Source: Saturnia japonica (Eukaryota > Arthropoda > Insecta > Lepidoptera > Saturniidae). From it: 64,000 bases of DNA. Below are positions 12,590 through 25,300 of the stretch, in pieces. The translations under genes and the position numbers were made by a program. The stretch's first letter is position 1. Each line of letters opens with the position of its first letter. Below the pieces are notes generated by a model. That model saw nothing but the letters and a program-made list of their open reading frames with translations, did not search any database and was not told the origin of the DNA. The stretch lies in NCBI GenBank assembly GCA_033032175.1, contig CM065322.1, positions 6,324,001-6,388,000 on the forward strand. Reading direction: 5' to 3'.

Positions 12590-13270
12590 TTGAAAAGAAT
12601 ATCGCAATTTTATAGCATCATGAAACAACATAGAGCCGCTTCAGTCGCGCAGGGACATAGTCTCGTTGAGCGTGTTGCATCGTCTATGTCATGGGTGAGT
12701 GTTTTAAAGAGCTGGTCAATCAAATTCCGTTCTCTACTTTCCATAACAGAATACATGCGCTGGGCTCTGGACCCATCATTTTACAGTAACCTCCATCTAG
12801 ACACAAACTAAAAAGTTTGCAATGCCTTATCTTTCCGTACTGTGAATTTGCGGAATCCTCTCTCGGTTAGTGAGTCCCTCCTTCTCACGGGTATTTATGC
12901 AGCACAGTATGATGGCAATGACTGGCGACGGATTAGCTATCTCTTGTTGGTCACCACTGTTTCTGAATTGTATTGTGCTCCCTATTAGGCAAATCGTTGT
13001 TACTTTGTGATGCTACTATAAAAAAATATATAGTGACCACCATTAGTAAAGTTATATTTTTCGTAGTGGGCCCATATAAAATGACTATAACAATTAAATA
13101 TTGCGATTAATATTATTTCCCTATCCGCTTCTATCTTGTACCACAGTCCACCGGGCTTAGCTTTTCCTGATTGACAGGCGTAGCGCCACCGCTGCAACTA
13201 GACCTACCCTGCCTCCCGCTAACCCCCTAGCGCTGTTCAACAGCGGGGCCACGCGATGCCACCTCGGAGG
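12590..13270. other. Possible decayed LINE or 3'UTR sequence
   Basis: The base composition and the 73-codon plus-strand ORF at 12590-12811 differ from the AT-rich surroundings, as does a GC-rich patch at 13137-13270. The translations match no family that I recognise. An old retrotransposon tail is possible but not shown. Confidence 0.2.
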
Positions 13271-14096
13271 CTTTCTTAGAACGGATGTTTGTTAAGCGCA
13301 TTACATCTATTAACCAGTTCTACCCTTGTTTCTAAATGTTAATCGCACGCATTAGACATTTAAATAATTCGCAAAACTTATGCAATTGTACTGTAAGCGA
13401 TCGGCTAATGTGCTTCATTAAAAGCTTAGCACATATTCGACATAATTTTGTTGATTTAAAATTTATGTCGTGTCTTGTATTAGTTCGTAAGTTCTGGGAA
13501 AAGGCATTTCTTGATAATTAGTACAAATTTAATGCTCATTCAAACTCCTTAATACAAAAGAAGACAGATATAACACCCAATCATGTGTATTTGTGACTTC
13601 AATCCTAACTCATAAAAATTATAAGGATATAGTGTGTATTTCGATGTTAAAATCTTATAATATCCATTCTTCTATCTATTGAATACTTATCACATTTTGT
13701 TTTGTATTTTGATTCTGTAGTTTTATTTTAATTATTTTTCTCTTTATTTACGTATATATTATAAAGTTTAAAAAAAAAACTATATTCCTTCAATTACGAC
13801 AACTATTTGGTTAGTTGTCATAACATATGTAGATTTTTGACGTGCTATTTCTTTCAACAAAGTTAATTTTATTTAAATCGCCAAGAATATGCCAGTCCGA
13901 TTTTAACATAAAACCAACCTACATATTCATATACAATCATTTTTTTAAATAAATGTTAAAAATGTTTGAATATATCTGAAAACCCCGGAAATTCATCTAA
14001 AATATTTTGTTAAGCAGAAATACAACCGGATCATGTTAGGATAGGCGAGTAAAGAATTATTTAAAGGTTACAATACCGAATTGTATTTGTATTATA
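13271..14096. other. AT-rich DNA, nothing recognised
   Basis: No supported feature. Confidence 0.5.
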
Positions 14097-14098
14097 AC

Positions 14099-14350
14099 TA
14101 GCGCTGCCCCACGGTTCCACATGCGTTTCTTACGCAGTAATTTCTTTGTCTCGTATTTTTATTTTTACTCATTTTTATGATAGTATATGAGTAGTATTGA
14201 TTCTTCTTATAGTATATCATTTTCGTTTAAAAATTCCATCAAAATCGGTCGATAATAGTAATTTTTGTTTACGATTTGTAAAAGTGTTATTGACAATTTT
14301 TATAGCCTATTAATTGGAGAATGGCTTAAATTTACTGATTTTATTAGAAA
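14099..14350 (-). mobile_element. Helitron-like 3' end fragment
   Basis: The minus strand ends GGAACCGTGGGGCAGCGCTAG followed by T, the same terminus as the other CTAG|T copies. It is preceded by an AAAATCGGTCGATAATAG-like internal phrase. It is truncated. Confidence 0.5.
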
Positions 14351-15399
14351 ATTAAAAAAAGCAGTAATACCGTTTTTTAATTAAATCCGAATGTATATAA
14401 ACAGAAAGATTAAGAAAAGAAAACATACTTTTGATAGGTGTCCTTTGTAATGCATGACTTTTAGGAAATTTGGAAAACTTACCTAGATGTAAAGACAGAA
14501 CAACAGATTTATTAATATAGATTGTAATAGTTAATTGTTTGTGTCGAATTGAAGGTTGATTAGATTTATTAATTGAAACAACAAATATCTTATGTATGTT
14601 TATTAAACTCTTTTTTGTTTCACACAATTCACAAGGAAACAAAGAATTAATATATTTACAGGAATGCTACTAATAAACTTATTTACAAAAAATATTATAT
14701 AATTTAACGTTCCTTTGGAATGCACGAATATTTGGACGGTACCATTACTGTGTATATCAAAACTTAGCAACTAACTTACAAGTTACGCTACGTTGGCTAA
14801 CATTTGTAATTTACACAATGCAATTTTTAATAAAGAAAGATAGATAGATAGAAGAAGCGTAGATTCTGCTAAGTGATTAAAAATTCAAGTTATCTTTTTT
14901 ATTGGAATAAACTTGCATACATTTATTACTGTTGCTAACAAAAAACGAATTAAAGAAAAAAACTAAAAAACACACATTAACGCATTTTTTCATATAATAT
15001 TGCTCACACATTATACTTAATTTCTTGTGAAAAAATTATTGTAAATGTTGTTAACTTATAATTAAAAATATAAATAATAATTACATAATTTATTATATCC
15101 CAGTATAACTACTTGAAAAAAAAAACTAATTGAAAATAAATTTTTCAGAATACTGTTACTGGAAATTCCAGGCCTACCTTGCGAAGTATGCTAAATCTGA
15201 AAAGGTTTTTTTAAACTGTAAATTTATTTTGCCTATTATCAAATTTTTGACTATTTTACTAGGCTTTAATATGTATAACTTAAATATCGAGTTAAAATTT
15301 ATTCTAAAATTTGTAGTGATAATATAAATGCAATTACATAGGAAGGAAACATACGCTACGCTCTACAAAAGAGGTGTTTACTTGTATACTTGTTTACTT
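14351..15399. other. Very AT-rich DNA, nothing recognised
   Basis: Short ORFs at 14352-14642 and 15130-15327 are low-complexity, and neither looks like an exon. Confidence 0.45.
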
Positions 15400-15424
15400 G
15401 TAATGCACGTCGTAGCGTGTATGG

Positions 15425-15575
15425 GCATGCACAGGTACACTGTACGATGTCAAAAAAATTAATGAATTTTTGATTTTGCACCGGTCCCTGAGTAGGTTAA
15501 AAAAACTGCACAGGTCTATTCCAAAATACATTCCAGTTTACCTGCGCAGGCACACCTGTACAGGTGGACCTTTTC
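15425..15575. promoter_or_regulatory. Cluster of E-box-like palindromes downstream of dys
   Basis: Within 150 bp are ACAGGTACACTGTAC, TGCACAGGTC, the perfect palindrome CCTGCGCAGG (15541-15550) and the perfect 14-bp palindrome CACCTGTACAGGTG (15553-15566), which is two head-to-head CACCTG E-boxes. The cluster lies about 550 bp beyond the dys stop. It could be a bHLH/Snail-type site cluster, or a palindromic repeat copy. No function is shown. Confidence 0.3.
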
Positions 15576-16100
15576 CTTAGACAATAGTTTGTATGTCCAA
15601 CGTTATAGATATACGATAAAATTATGGAAGGATGATAAAAATATGTACATTTTCGTTGTACCTAAGGAATTAGAATAAACGCACCTACCTTCATTTTCAT
15701 ATTTTATTTATTTACAAAAAAATATGAAAAATGATTATGTAACAATATGAAAACAGACAAAAACAAAGGTAACTTGTTGTATATTGTTAAGAAAATATGT
15801 ATAGTTAAGACAAATCTAAAAATAAATACTAATAATTCAGAAAACTCTGCGGACGGATATATTTAACTTATATTACAATATAATTATATGAAATAAAAAA
15901 ATAATCACAATCGTATTTAGACCAATCAAGCCGACATTACATTATAACTAATATTTATTATAAATAAATGAAGTCTAAATTCAACAGCCGTAATAATAAA
16001 TTTCATAAATATTTTATTGCGAAATGCAAATTTGTTGTATAAAAACGGTTATTTAGCTATAATTATGATATCTAATTTGAACGGAAATTAAATCTGAACT

Positions 16101-16106
16101 TTTATT
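16101..16106 (-). terminator. dys: Possible polyadenylation signal of dys
   Basis: AATAAA reads on the minus strand 11-16 bases after the dys stop codon. This is unusually close. Other AATAAA copies lie further down (for example near 15960), and one of those may be the real signal. Confidence 0.3.
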
Positions 16107-16116
16107 CGTTAAAATA

Positions 16117-16313
16117 TTAAGTGACCATAGCTCTGTCGCTTGGAGGCATTGGAACCATGTGGTTGTAGGTAAATCGCTGGGCGTAGTCAGGCAGCTTGAG
16201 GGTAGTATCTGACCAGGGTGGACTGGGGTTCCATCGATCCATACCGTCCGTTTCTTCTATAGTTAAAGGAGGAGGTGCCACCCTCATTCGTTTCGGGCTT
16301 GGATAATCTATAC
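16117..16313 (-). CDS. dys: dys last coding exon
   Basis: The acceptor is TTCACAG|GT, completing Gly. It encodes [20 protein letters not shown], then a Pro/Trp-rich stretch ([20 protein letters not shown]), and ends DRAMVT-TAA. SPKRMRV could act as a small basic nuclear signal (inference). Confidence 0.9.
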
Positions 16314-19300
16314 CTGTGAATCATAAAATAAAAATGGGTTTTTATCATCAACATTATATTAATACGTGAAGCAAAAACTATGTACCCCTTTTTAAGCGTA
16401 TTGCGTGCACGGAAGACTGAGATTTGGCATGGTTAAAATTTATATGGAGAAGGAGTGTAGAAAGCTAAAACTTATCTATAATATCTGTTACTAATATATT
16501 AAATAAAATAAATTTATACTGTGAATCCTAATCCGACCAGTGCCATTGAACTTAGATCTCCCAAGATATTGACATTGTCACTCAACGAAAAGTGACAGCA
16601 AGTGATGTAGATAATACTCATTGTTTAGGTTCATGAATACTGCAAATGCCAAACATAAAATAGTATATGATCAAGGCGACCGCTAGTTTTATTAAAAATA
16701 AAATAAAGTTTGAAAAAGACAGTACCTATATAAAATAAACATTTCATTAATTTGTGAATGTAATTCCTAAAGACGTCATTAAACGTGGTGGTTTTCTGAC
16801 ATCGATATAAAAAATTGGTGTAGCATCCTGAGTGACATTAATCTCCATAATAATAAAAAAATGGCCGGCCTTAAGAAGAAGTCAACTGGAGGATGAGGAG
16901 CTAACGGAAACCATGTACGTAAAAACTGATGTCAAAGTAACTGATGCAGTAGAGCTTGGAAGGGTTAATGATGTCGGATTTGGACGCCAACAATTGAATA
17001 AATCGATAACACGACGATAGTTAACGGAAGTAACGATTGAAGAACGGCGAAGATTGTCTTCTGAAAAATCAAGGCCACACATACTAGACGATTCGGATAT
17101 ACGAATATTACAATTAAAATCACTTATTGTAAGTAGAGTGCATCTCATGACAATACCGTTAAACCCAAACACGGCAAGGTCACATTGCTTAATTACGGAG
17201 TTCCGGTGCTTTTTTGAATACTAAAGGTAGCAAACAAGCATACAGCCCGCCTGATGGTAAGCGGATATTAACATTAATGGCAGATTAAATGTAATAACTT
17301 TAGACCATTATGTTTTTGTAAATTTTTAGTTATTATGAATATGATATATATTATGGTTATGTATGGTTGGTATGTTATATATTATGATTCTCGAGGCCTC
17401 AATTGTATCCGCTGATATATATGTATACGCCAACCCTGAAATTTTGTTTTTGACTGAACTAATAGAATTAGAAAACAAAAAAGAAAAGGTGTAAAAACAT
17501 AAAATCGAAATAGGTTAGTTACCTTCAATCCCAGTACTGGTGCATGGCTCGGTCATATGATAGCTGACTCTCGGGTACTGCTCGTAAAATTCTCTCTTGC
17601 TGTGATGTGGATACATGTAAATATTACTGCTGTTTACAACTACATCTGTAGGTGGGTCGTAATGGTGAGGCGACCTGGGTACAAGATATTTCAAAGATAC
17701 AAAAGGGGTATAAAGGGTATGAAATAGATTTCAGATAAAAATAAAATACATTGTTACCTATATCTACAATAAAATGTAGAATAATAAGCTTTCTATATTG
17801 TGATTTGCGTGATTATTTACGATACCTACTGTAGTGTATTGACTTTACGAGGTAATGTATTGACTTCGTCTCAAGCGCCTACGACAATGTCAGTGGCAGA
17901 CCGACCATTGGTGCGAAGCGGTCGTATACGTACTGAAGTAGTGGAAGCTCGGTATTTACAATATAAACGTTACACCTTCCATTAAAAATAAAAAGTGCAC
18001 ATACCTGGAGATACCTAATTTGTTTTTAATGTATGGCTTCTGCTTATGTAGGCCATTTAGCCAATGACGATACCTATAGATATTAGGTAAATAGATTTTG
18101 TTTATACATTTAGAACTACAACCAGCCAGGGAGAAAATAGGAAATATTCTGTGACCATGCTATTCATGCAGATATATGAGGCAAGTGTTATTAATTTAAT
18201 GAAACTAAAGGTACTTGTAGTTTAATTTAATTACATTTCGTTCTTACTTTAACTTATAAAATTCAAGTAACAGAATAACAAACTGTTGATTAAATAAATA
18301 CCAGTTACTTTCAATTCATACCAGTTTATAGACTGAACGACGTAACTAAACAATAACAATTAACTACTCATCTCTTTGAGACCACCATCAAAGCTTGTTT
18401 AATCGTATTCTAAATGAAACATATTATTAAGATGTTTTTTTTTGTAATATTATAAACTAGCTGTGGCTGCGATTTCGTCCGCGTGGAATTTTTTGTATGA
18501 AAAACAACGATAAAAAACGGATATGTAGATTTACTGAAATTTTACATCGGCGATTTAACTGTGTGGTTCGTGCTTCGTAAATGTCTCGGATTTCAGTAAC
18601 GCACCGTAGTAAGAAGGATTAGCTGTCAGCCACGCTTCACAACTCTTCACTACTTTCCATATACTGTCATACGTCTACGCTATGAAATTTACCTAGTTTC
18701 TGGGGCGCGTAAATTTGTTCTTATTGTATCTTTCAGTAGCATCTCTCACTTGACGGTATACCCCAGTTGTAAAGGAGGGTAATGTGTTTATCAGCCTATG
18801 TATGTTTGTTGCTAGCTGGTGCTCTAGAGACCAAATACGTGGGCCGATTTTGATGGTTATGACGTCGATTGAATTTTCTTAATTTTGCAATTGTCATTAA
18901 AGACATGACAGTAATCAAAATTCAATATAGCGACAACCAGATGCCATAATGTAAACAATTTATCTTTTGTGGCGCCCTAGAGACCGTTTGGTCAAAAAAA
19001 ATTTTTTTTTTACAGCAAAACTAAGTAAAAAGTAAAAAAAATATAACTTAATCTGTATAATATACAAAGCGAAAGGTGACTGATTTACTCGATGACTAAA
19101 CAGATAAATAAAATTGTCATTGTTTTATTTATTTATTTAAAGTTCACTTTTTACGCAGTCAGGGTTTTTAATTTTTTAAATAAACTTTTTTAGAGTAATG
19201 GAATACTGATAAAATCCTGTCCAATTTCTACGGACATTTTACCCAAATGTAAATTACAAGGGCATTGTTGCAATGCAGTAGTTCAATCGCAAAAAGTTAT

Positions 19301-22300
19301 ATAAATCCAAACCTATATTCTTTAACTGGAAAAATTTCAGTGTCGGTTCTTTTTTTTAACAACCAAGTATTTAAGTGATAAAAGTTAAATTATTACTTAA
19401 TTAAATTTGGTGAAAATAATATATACCTATTTTAAATTACTACAAAAATCTGTTTTCGATGGTAGCCTTTGATTTGAGTACATAATGTACTAACCATATG
19501 TACCAAAATAAATGCATTTTCTAAGCTTCAAATAATTCGAAAAATAATGTTAAATATCACGATAATCTCGTCTATTCTAAATTAAAGACTCTAGTACGTT
19601 ATTTCTTATTAGTATTCCATTCGGTTTTAGCTATTATTTAGTACATTTCTGAATAACTGACACAGCTGTTAAAAGTTTCATGAGTCTTTTAACGTCAATA
19701 TTACAAAATATGGTTGTGTCCTTTCCCATTATCACAGCAATATAAAATGTAATTAAAGTTTACAGTTTATGTACATAAGAAAAAATGCTTGCGAACCGAG
19801 TACGAGTGTACCAACGAGTGCACAAGCATCATTACTTCATAGCATCTGCGGTAATAATCTCTTAAAAACCCTGTCCAATCGCACAAAGGTCATACATCAA
19901 AATGAACTACATCGAATTCTCATATAAAAAGATGACTTAAAATCCTTTAGAATGATTTTCATATTTGGCTTCTAAAGACCATTTTTAATTTGCTGTTTCA
20001 CGAGAAACGTCGCCCGTTTAGATAAATGTTATCAACAATAGATTAACAGCAAAAACAAGTTGGTAATAGTCAGTTTACAATAAATATGGTAATGAAAGGT
20101 GTCAAATTACTCGGACGGACTGACAGACAGACGGAGTGATGATTTTCTTATTTACATTCCCTCAGCTCGGGCTTCGTTCGCGACAGACAAATTATAAAGC
20201 GACCTTGACGCGTGATTGTTTTTTAGAGATTGTCATGTCATTTGGTTTGCTTTATTGTGTGATTTTTTTAAATAGATCAAATCTGCGGCTCGGCATTTAT
20301 TTTGGTTGAACTAATGCGCTTTTTGTCGAGGTTACTCATATATTATTGAAGGTTAATCTATTCATTGCGGTTATAGGATGTATTGTTTAATCTGGAAAAT
20401 TTAAGAAAATACCCGAGGTGACGAAATGAAACATACGGATTGCAATATTTTAGCAAAAGAGACTCGTTTTGTGGAAAAAATATACATTTACAGTTTTATA
20501 GGGATCGGAAGTTGGGGAAATTGAGGAATGTTTAGCGGAATATTCTACAAATATTATCAAATACAGTATTTATTATTAGTTTTCAAGTGCCATCTTCCAC
20601 GTCTCAGGATCTTTTGGAGCACTTTCCTTTACGCCACCTGGAGCTGACTTTTTTTTTTCACAGCCGTACATAAGAAAGTCTTATGATTGTTTTATACATA
20701 CATACACATACATAAATAGGCAGAGACCACGTCCTTCCACCTGCTACGATCCTGGCATACCTCTTTCGCTTCTTCGACATTCATTAATCTTTTCATGCAT
20801 GCTTGTCGGTTTAGAGTACTCTTGACCTTACCTTTCTTCAGAACGTCTCCGATTTGATCGATAAATGTTCGTCTAAGCCTTCTTCTTCCAACGCTTCCTT
20901 TCACACTCGCATCATAAATTTGTTTAGTCATTCTTCTTTCATTCATCCTCTCAACATGCTCAAACCATTTAAGCATCCCTTTCTCAATCCGTATGACTAT
21001 ATCTTCTTTCATACCACAAAGCTCTCTTATCACACTAATTCTTATCCTGTCACTCAATTTCACTCCTAATTTTTTATACATTGTTTTATAGATCCGTAAT
21101 TTCATAATTCTGCTGAGAAGCTTGGATACCAACACTTTAGAGAGAAATCAACGAAGACGATAGCACTTGCAGGATCCAAAAGAATGCTAAGACTGAAAAG
21201 TAAGTAGCCGAGTCCAACATTATTAGTGAAACAAAATCTTATAAACGTTGCTGACTCGGTCACACATACAGAAAGAGGGAGGACCGAGCAATCAAAAAAA
21301 CATACTTGGGATGATTAACTATTCGTCGTCTGGTTGGTCAGCCCAGTTGTCGCTGGAATAACACAGTGGAGGTGGATCTATGTCAGCTTCAAGCTGACCA
21401 TTGGCAAGAAATTGCACAGGATTGAGCCAATTGGCGTGCTCTTGTTTTGGAGGTTAAGACCCTTTTTCGATCATCGATCCAAAATAGTTAGTTATTATTA
21501 GTCTTACTCAACTGCTGCTAAATAACGAATGAGGTAGGAATAAAGAGATGCAGCGTACTCACCTTTCTTCACTTATTGTCGATTGAGGAGAGTGCGTTGA
21601 ATAATCCACAGGTCCTCTCTCTGAATACAGTCTTTCACAGCCAGCATAATCGTCCACTTTGTGTTGAACATACGTAGATATATGATAAACAGGGTATTCC
21701 ACTTCTTGATTCTCGATGTATTGATATTCCTGGTATTCTGGGTAGCATTCTTCTCTCCGGAAGAACTTCTGGCATCTGGGGTCTAGCATGCCGCAAGGTT
21801 GGTTCTGATAGCCATAATATTGATACAACCACGAGTTCGCCAGCAATATCGATGCTTCTTCTTCGCTGTAGTTTTTAACTCATGTTTAATTATTTACCAA
21901 GTGATAAGAGATAATTGAGTTTTTAAGATATCTATAAAAATTATCCTTATGAGAGTTAACTAATTGTGTTTTGGTACATAGACTTTACTGATATTGAATT
22001 AAATTGACTGCTTAACGGCTGCCAGTATAATGTGAATTCCAACTGCGATCTTGTACAACATAATCGACGGCTAAGATTTTTCCTAATGTAAAAAAAAAAA
22101 ACTATTTTTTAATAGGCTTAAAGCTGTAGATAAGACTTGTTTTTCTAGTCGTTGAGATGTATCATCGATGGGTACAATTATTGATGTAGTGTTCATTGTT
22201 AGAAAACTTTATATGTATACGTACGATTGTAGAATATATAAATTATTTTTCTTTATTAGGCACTTATAAATGTGCTATGAGCTGTTTTTATGCTTATGTA

Positions 22301-25300
22301 TATTAATTTGAGATTAAGAAGTTTTTATTTTTATTTTGTATTTGTCTTGTATGAATAATGTCGATATACTATGTACATATTTAGGTAAACAAAAGCAGAC
22401 TGGTTATGAAATGGTAAAATCTTATTGTTTCCTAGTCAACTTTGGAGTTCATTTGATGAATTTTTATGTGTTATTTTTAGCAGAATCACAGTATGTATAT
22501 ATTGATACATACCGTAAATTGTACTTACCTTAATATTTGGTTTGTGGCTACAATAAACTGCCTTGGAGTGTCTGCGGCATCCTTGACTTGTAAGACCATA
22601 TGCACCCATAAGAATTGGCCACTACGCTGCTGTAGCTTCACTAAAAGGATGCAACATTTGTCCTGCTCTGATTGTGTTACTGTAACAAAAGGACTAGTTT
22701 TAATGCGAAGGGTCAATTTGAATTAATGTTTTATTAGAAATCCATCATATCTATAAATGTTTGCCAACCAATGAAGGAGGATTGTTATTAATACCTACTT
22801 ATAAAATAGCCAATTAGCCTACTATTTTAAGAATTCTGTGAAGCTGTTATTATATGATTTATAATATGAAATAGATTGAATCATTTTAGACGTCATATTC
22901 ATTAACTAATAACTTCACTCACACTGGTATACAAAGTCTTTAAAAATGTCTATCACGTGTCCAGTATATTTGGTTATCTAACATTTGTACTTTTACAAAG
23001 TAAGTAAGTATATTGGGTCTTTATTGCGTAAGAAATAAATTGGTATCCTTTCAAATCAGTTTATAATAAAATTATTCCCTTACTTAATCTGTGCTTGCTC
23101 TGCGCTTCCCGTAAACTGTCCCAGTGTAATAAGTGATACCATGAAATATCTGTCAACTCTGATTTCTTCCAACCTAAATACCATTCGCCGCTGAAACAAG
23201 TCAAAATTTAAACATCGAAACAATTACAACTGAGATTAGTATATCATTAATTGATTCAACTACTTACGAACTAGTAAAGAAATAAAGAATTTAAAGGTTT
23301 CTTTATACTTTATTATATTATAAAGCTCAAGGGACTGTTTTTTATTTATTTTTTTGGAACGCGCTAATATCTGGAACTACTAGTCTGCCAGTCAGATTTG
23401 AAAACTTTACGATACAACCCTAAGTGTCGGAGCAGTAACCATAAATGTCAAGCAATAGGCAAGTACGGGAATTGAAAACAAATGATAGGCCACACAGGTG
23501 CGTTGACGTAGCGCGGTGGAGAGTTGGTAGAATAAATTTAACACAGGTGAACCCGTGGGGCACAGCCAGCACATATGAGAAGTAGTTCCAGAGATTACCT
23601 CCCACAAATATAGAAACATCTTATATATGTACTTACTTAGCGTCGATGTGCAAGATCTTCATGTCCATGGCATGTACAGTGGTGAAGACATTAGTGGCGC
23701 CATGAACAACGCACTCCCGCGTCTCCGGCATGGCGAGGGGAGTGCAGACCGCGAGGAACACAGGCTCGTTGCGGCTGCACAGTGGTAGGTATGACACGTA
23801 GTGACCTCTTACAAGAACTACCTAAAATTGAAGAGTACACGTTAATATCTTTTTTTTAAATGAAAATTTAAGGACAATAAAGGTCAACATCACTAGCGAC
23901 TAGCGTAATCTTGTGAAGTATTCTTGTAGTACCACATTATGTGGGAAAAATATAGAAGTGTTGATTTTCTGGCCATTAGAAGAGGTCTCATTGCACCAAC
24001 ACTTCCGGAACACTTAACAGGTTGCTATTATTGTTATTATTAGCGTAAGATATATATATATCTCTTTCGAATCTTAATATCAATATCAAATCAAATATTC
24101 GATATCAGAGGTTCTTAAACAGGCGACCGGGAGAGCATTCCAAGCCCGATTGAAATTTCTGAAAAGTATGAAATAACAAACATTTTATGGCGTCTAACTA
24201 TAAATAAACAAGCCACATTTGCTTTGTGGTAGATCGCCGACGCTCTAAGTTTGAGGACCCCTGGTCTATAGGTAATGTAGTTTGTAAATATAGATTTTAT
24301 ATATTAATATAATAATGCTTACTTTTTGGTCACCAAATCTCATTTGCCTTCGTGCGTTTCTCGATACGTTCATCCTACAGAAGAAATGCCTATTCTTTGG
24401 TACGTTTTCAGTCTCTCCGTTACAACCCCTATTTAACTCCATTTGAACAGTTTGGTGATCTTGCCTATCTATTATATCGTATACACTATCGCCGTGAATT
24501 AATAAATCTTCCTAAAAAATTAAATAAAGAATTATTTAAAGTGCTACGAATTAGAGAGGCAGGGCAAACAGAAATTTCGTTGGAGCTGTCCCTCAGTCTT
24601 ATTGGTGAAATATCTAAACCTCCACCGCAAAATAACCTTGTGTTGTGTTTCTACGTTGAGTAGGGGTTCCACAGCTTCCTGGGGAAGTTAATAGCTCTGA
24701 CGTTACAAGTGTCCACAGGCTACGGTATGGCCGCTCGCTTGTTTACCAATTTAGTGTATACAAAAAAGACAAAAAAAAAGAATAGACATTTGTTCTGTTC
24801 AGTTCGAATTGTCGTTACCTAATGATAATAACAAACCATATAAGAAATTAGAATAAATTTTAAATAGTAATTTATTTAAAATACACGTTTAATTAGATTA
24901 AAGTGATTTTGTTAGGTATAATAAAAATAAACAAACCATTGAATGCCCTAAATATTCCGCAGCGTTTTCCGATATATACAATAGTTTTCCATTTTGTGTC
25001 ATCATCATCATAAAACCGTTCATTGCCTGAAAACACAATGTAAACTTTACACATTCACATTGTTAATGTTTTTACAGTTAAAACAAACTCGTAAAGTTGT
25101 AAAGTATACCTTAGAAAATCCGATATTAGGTGTAGGAGTCGCTTGTTCTTGATACTGATAGCAGAAATCGTGACTTTTAAACACTAAAACAGAAAGAAAG
25201 ACGAAATTATGGGTGAAGTAATAGCAATGTTAGATAAGATAGCGAGCTAAATGCATTTTAAAAACGTCTTAATATGCCTTTTCGTGACTGAAGGTGAGTT

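Larger units (their letters stand above)
17675..21562 (-). other. dys intron with repeat insertions
   Basis: This 3.9 kb intron holds a CTAG-type Helitron-like fragment from 18456, an RTE-type LINE 3' end (20692-21135) and the possible alternative exon at 21319-21453. Between 18921 and 20640 no further feature was recognised. Confidence 0.6.

Noticed and set aside
24371..24376. CTGTAG as a splice acceptor within dys
   Set aside because: The reading frame continues upstream through conserved PAS-A residues to the true acceptor at 24512-24513.
24352..24663. 103-codon plus-strand ORF
   Set aside because: It is antisense to the dys PAS-A exon at 24323-24511, whose splice sites and conserved residues are unambiguous.
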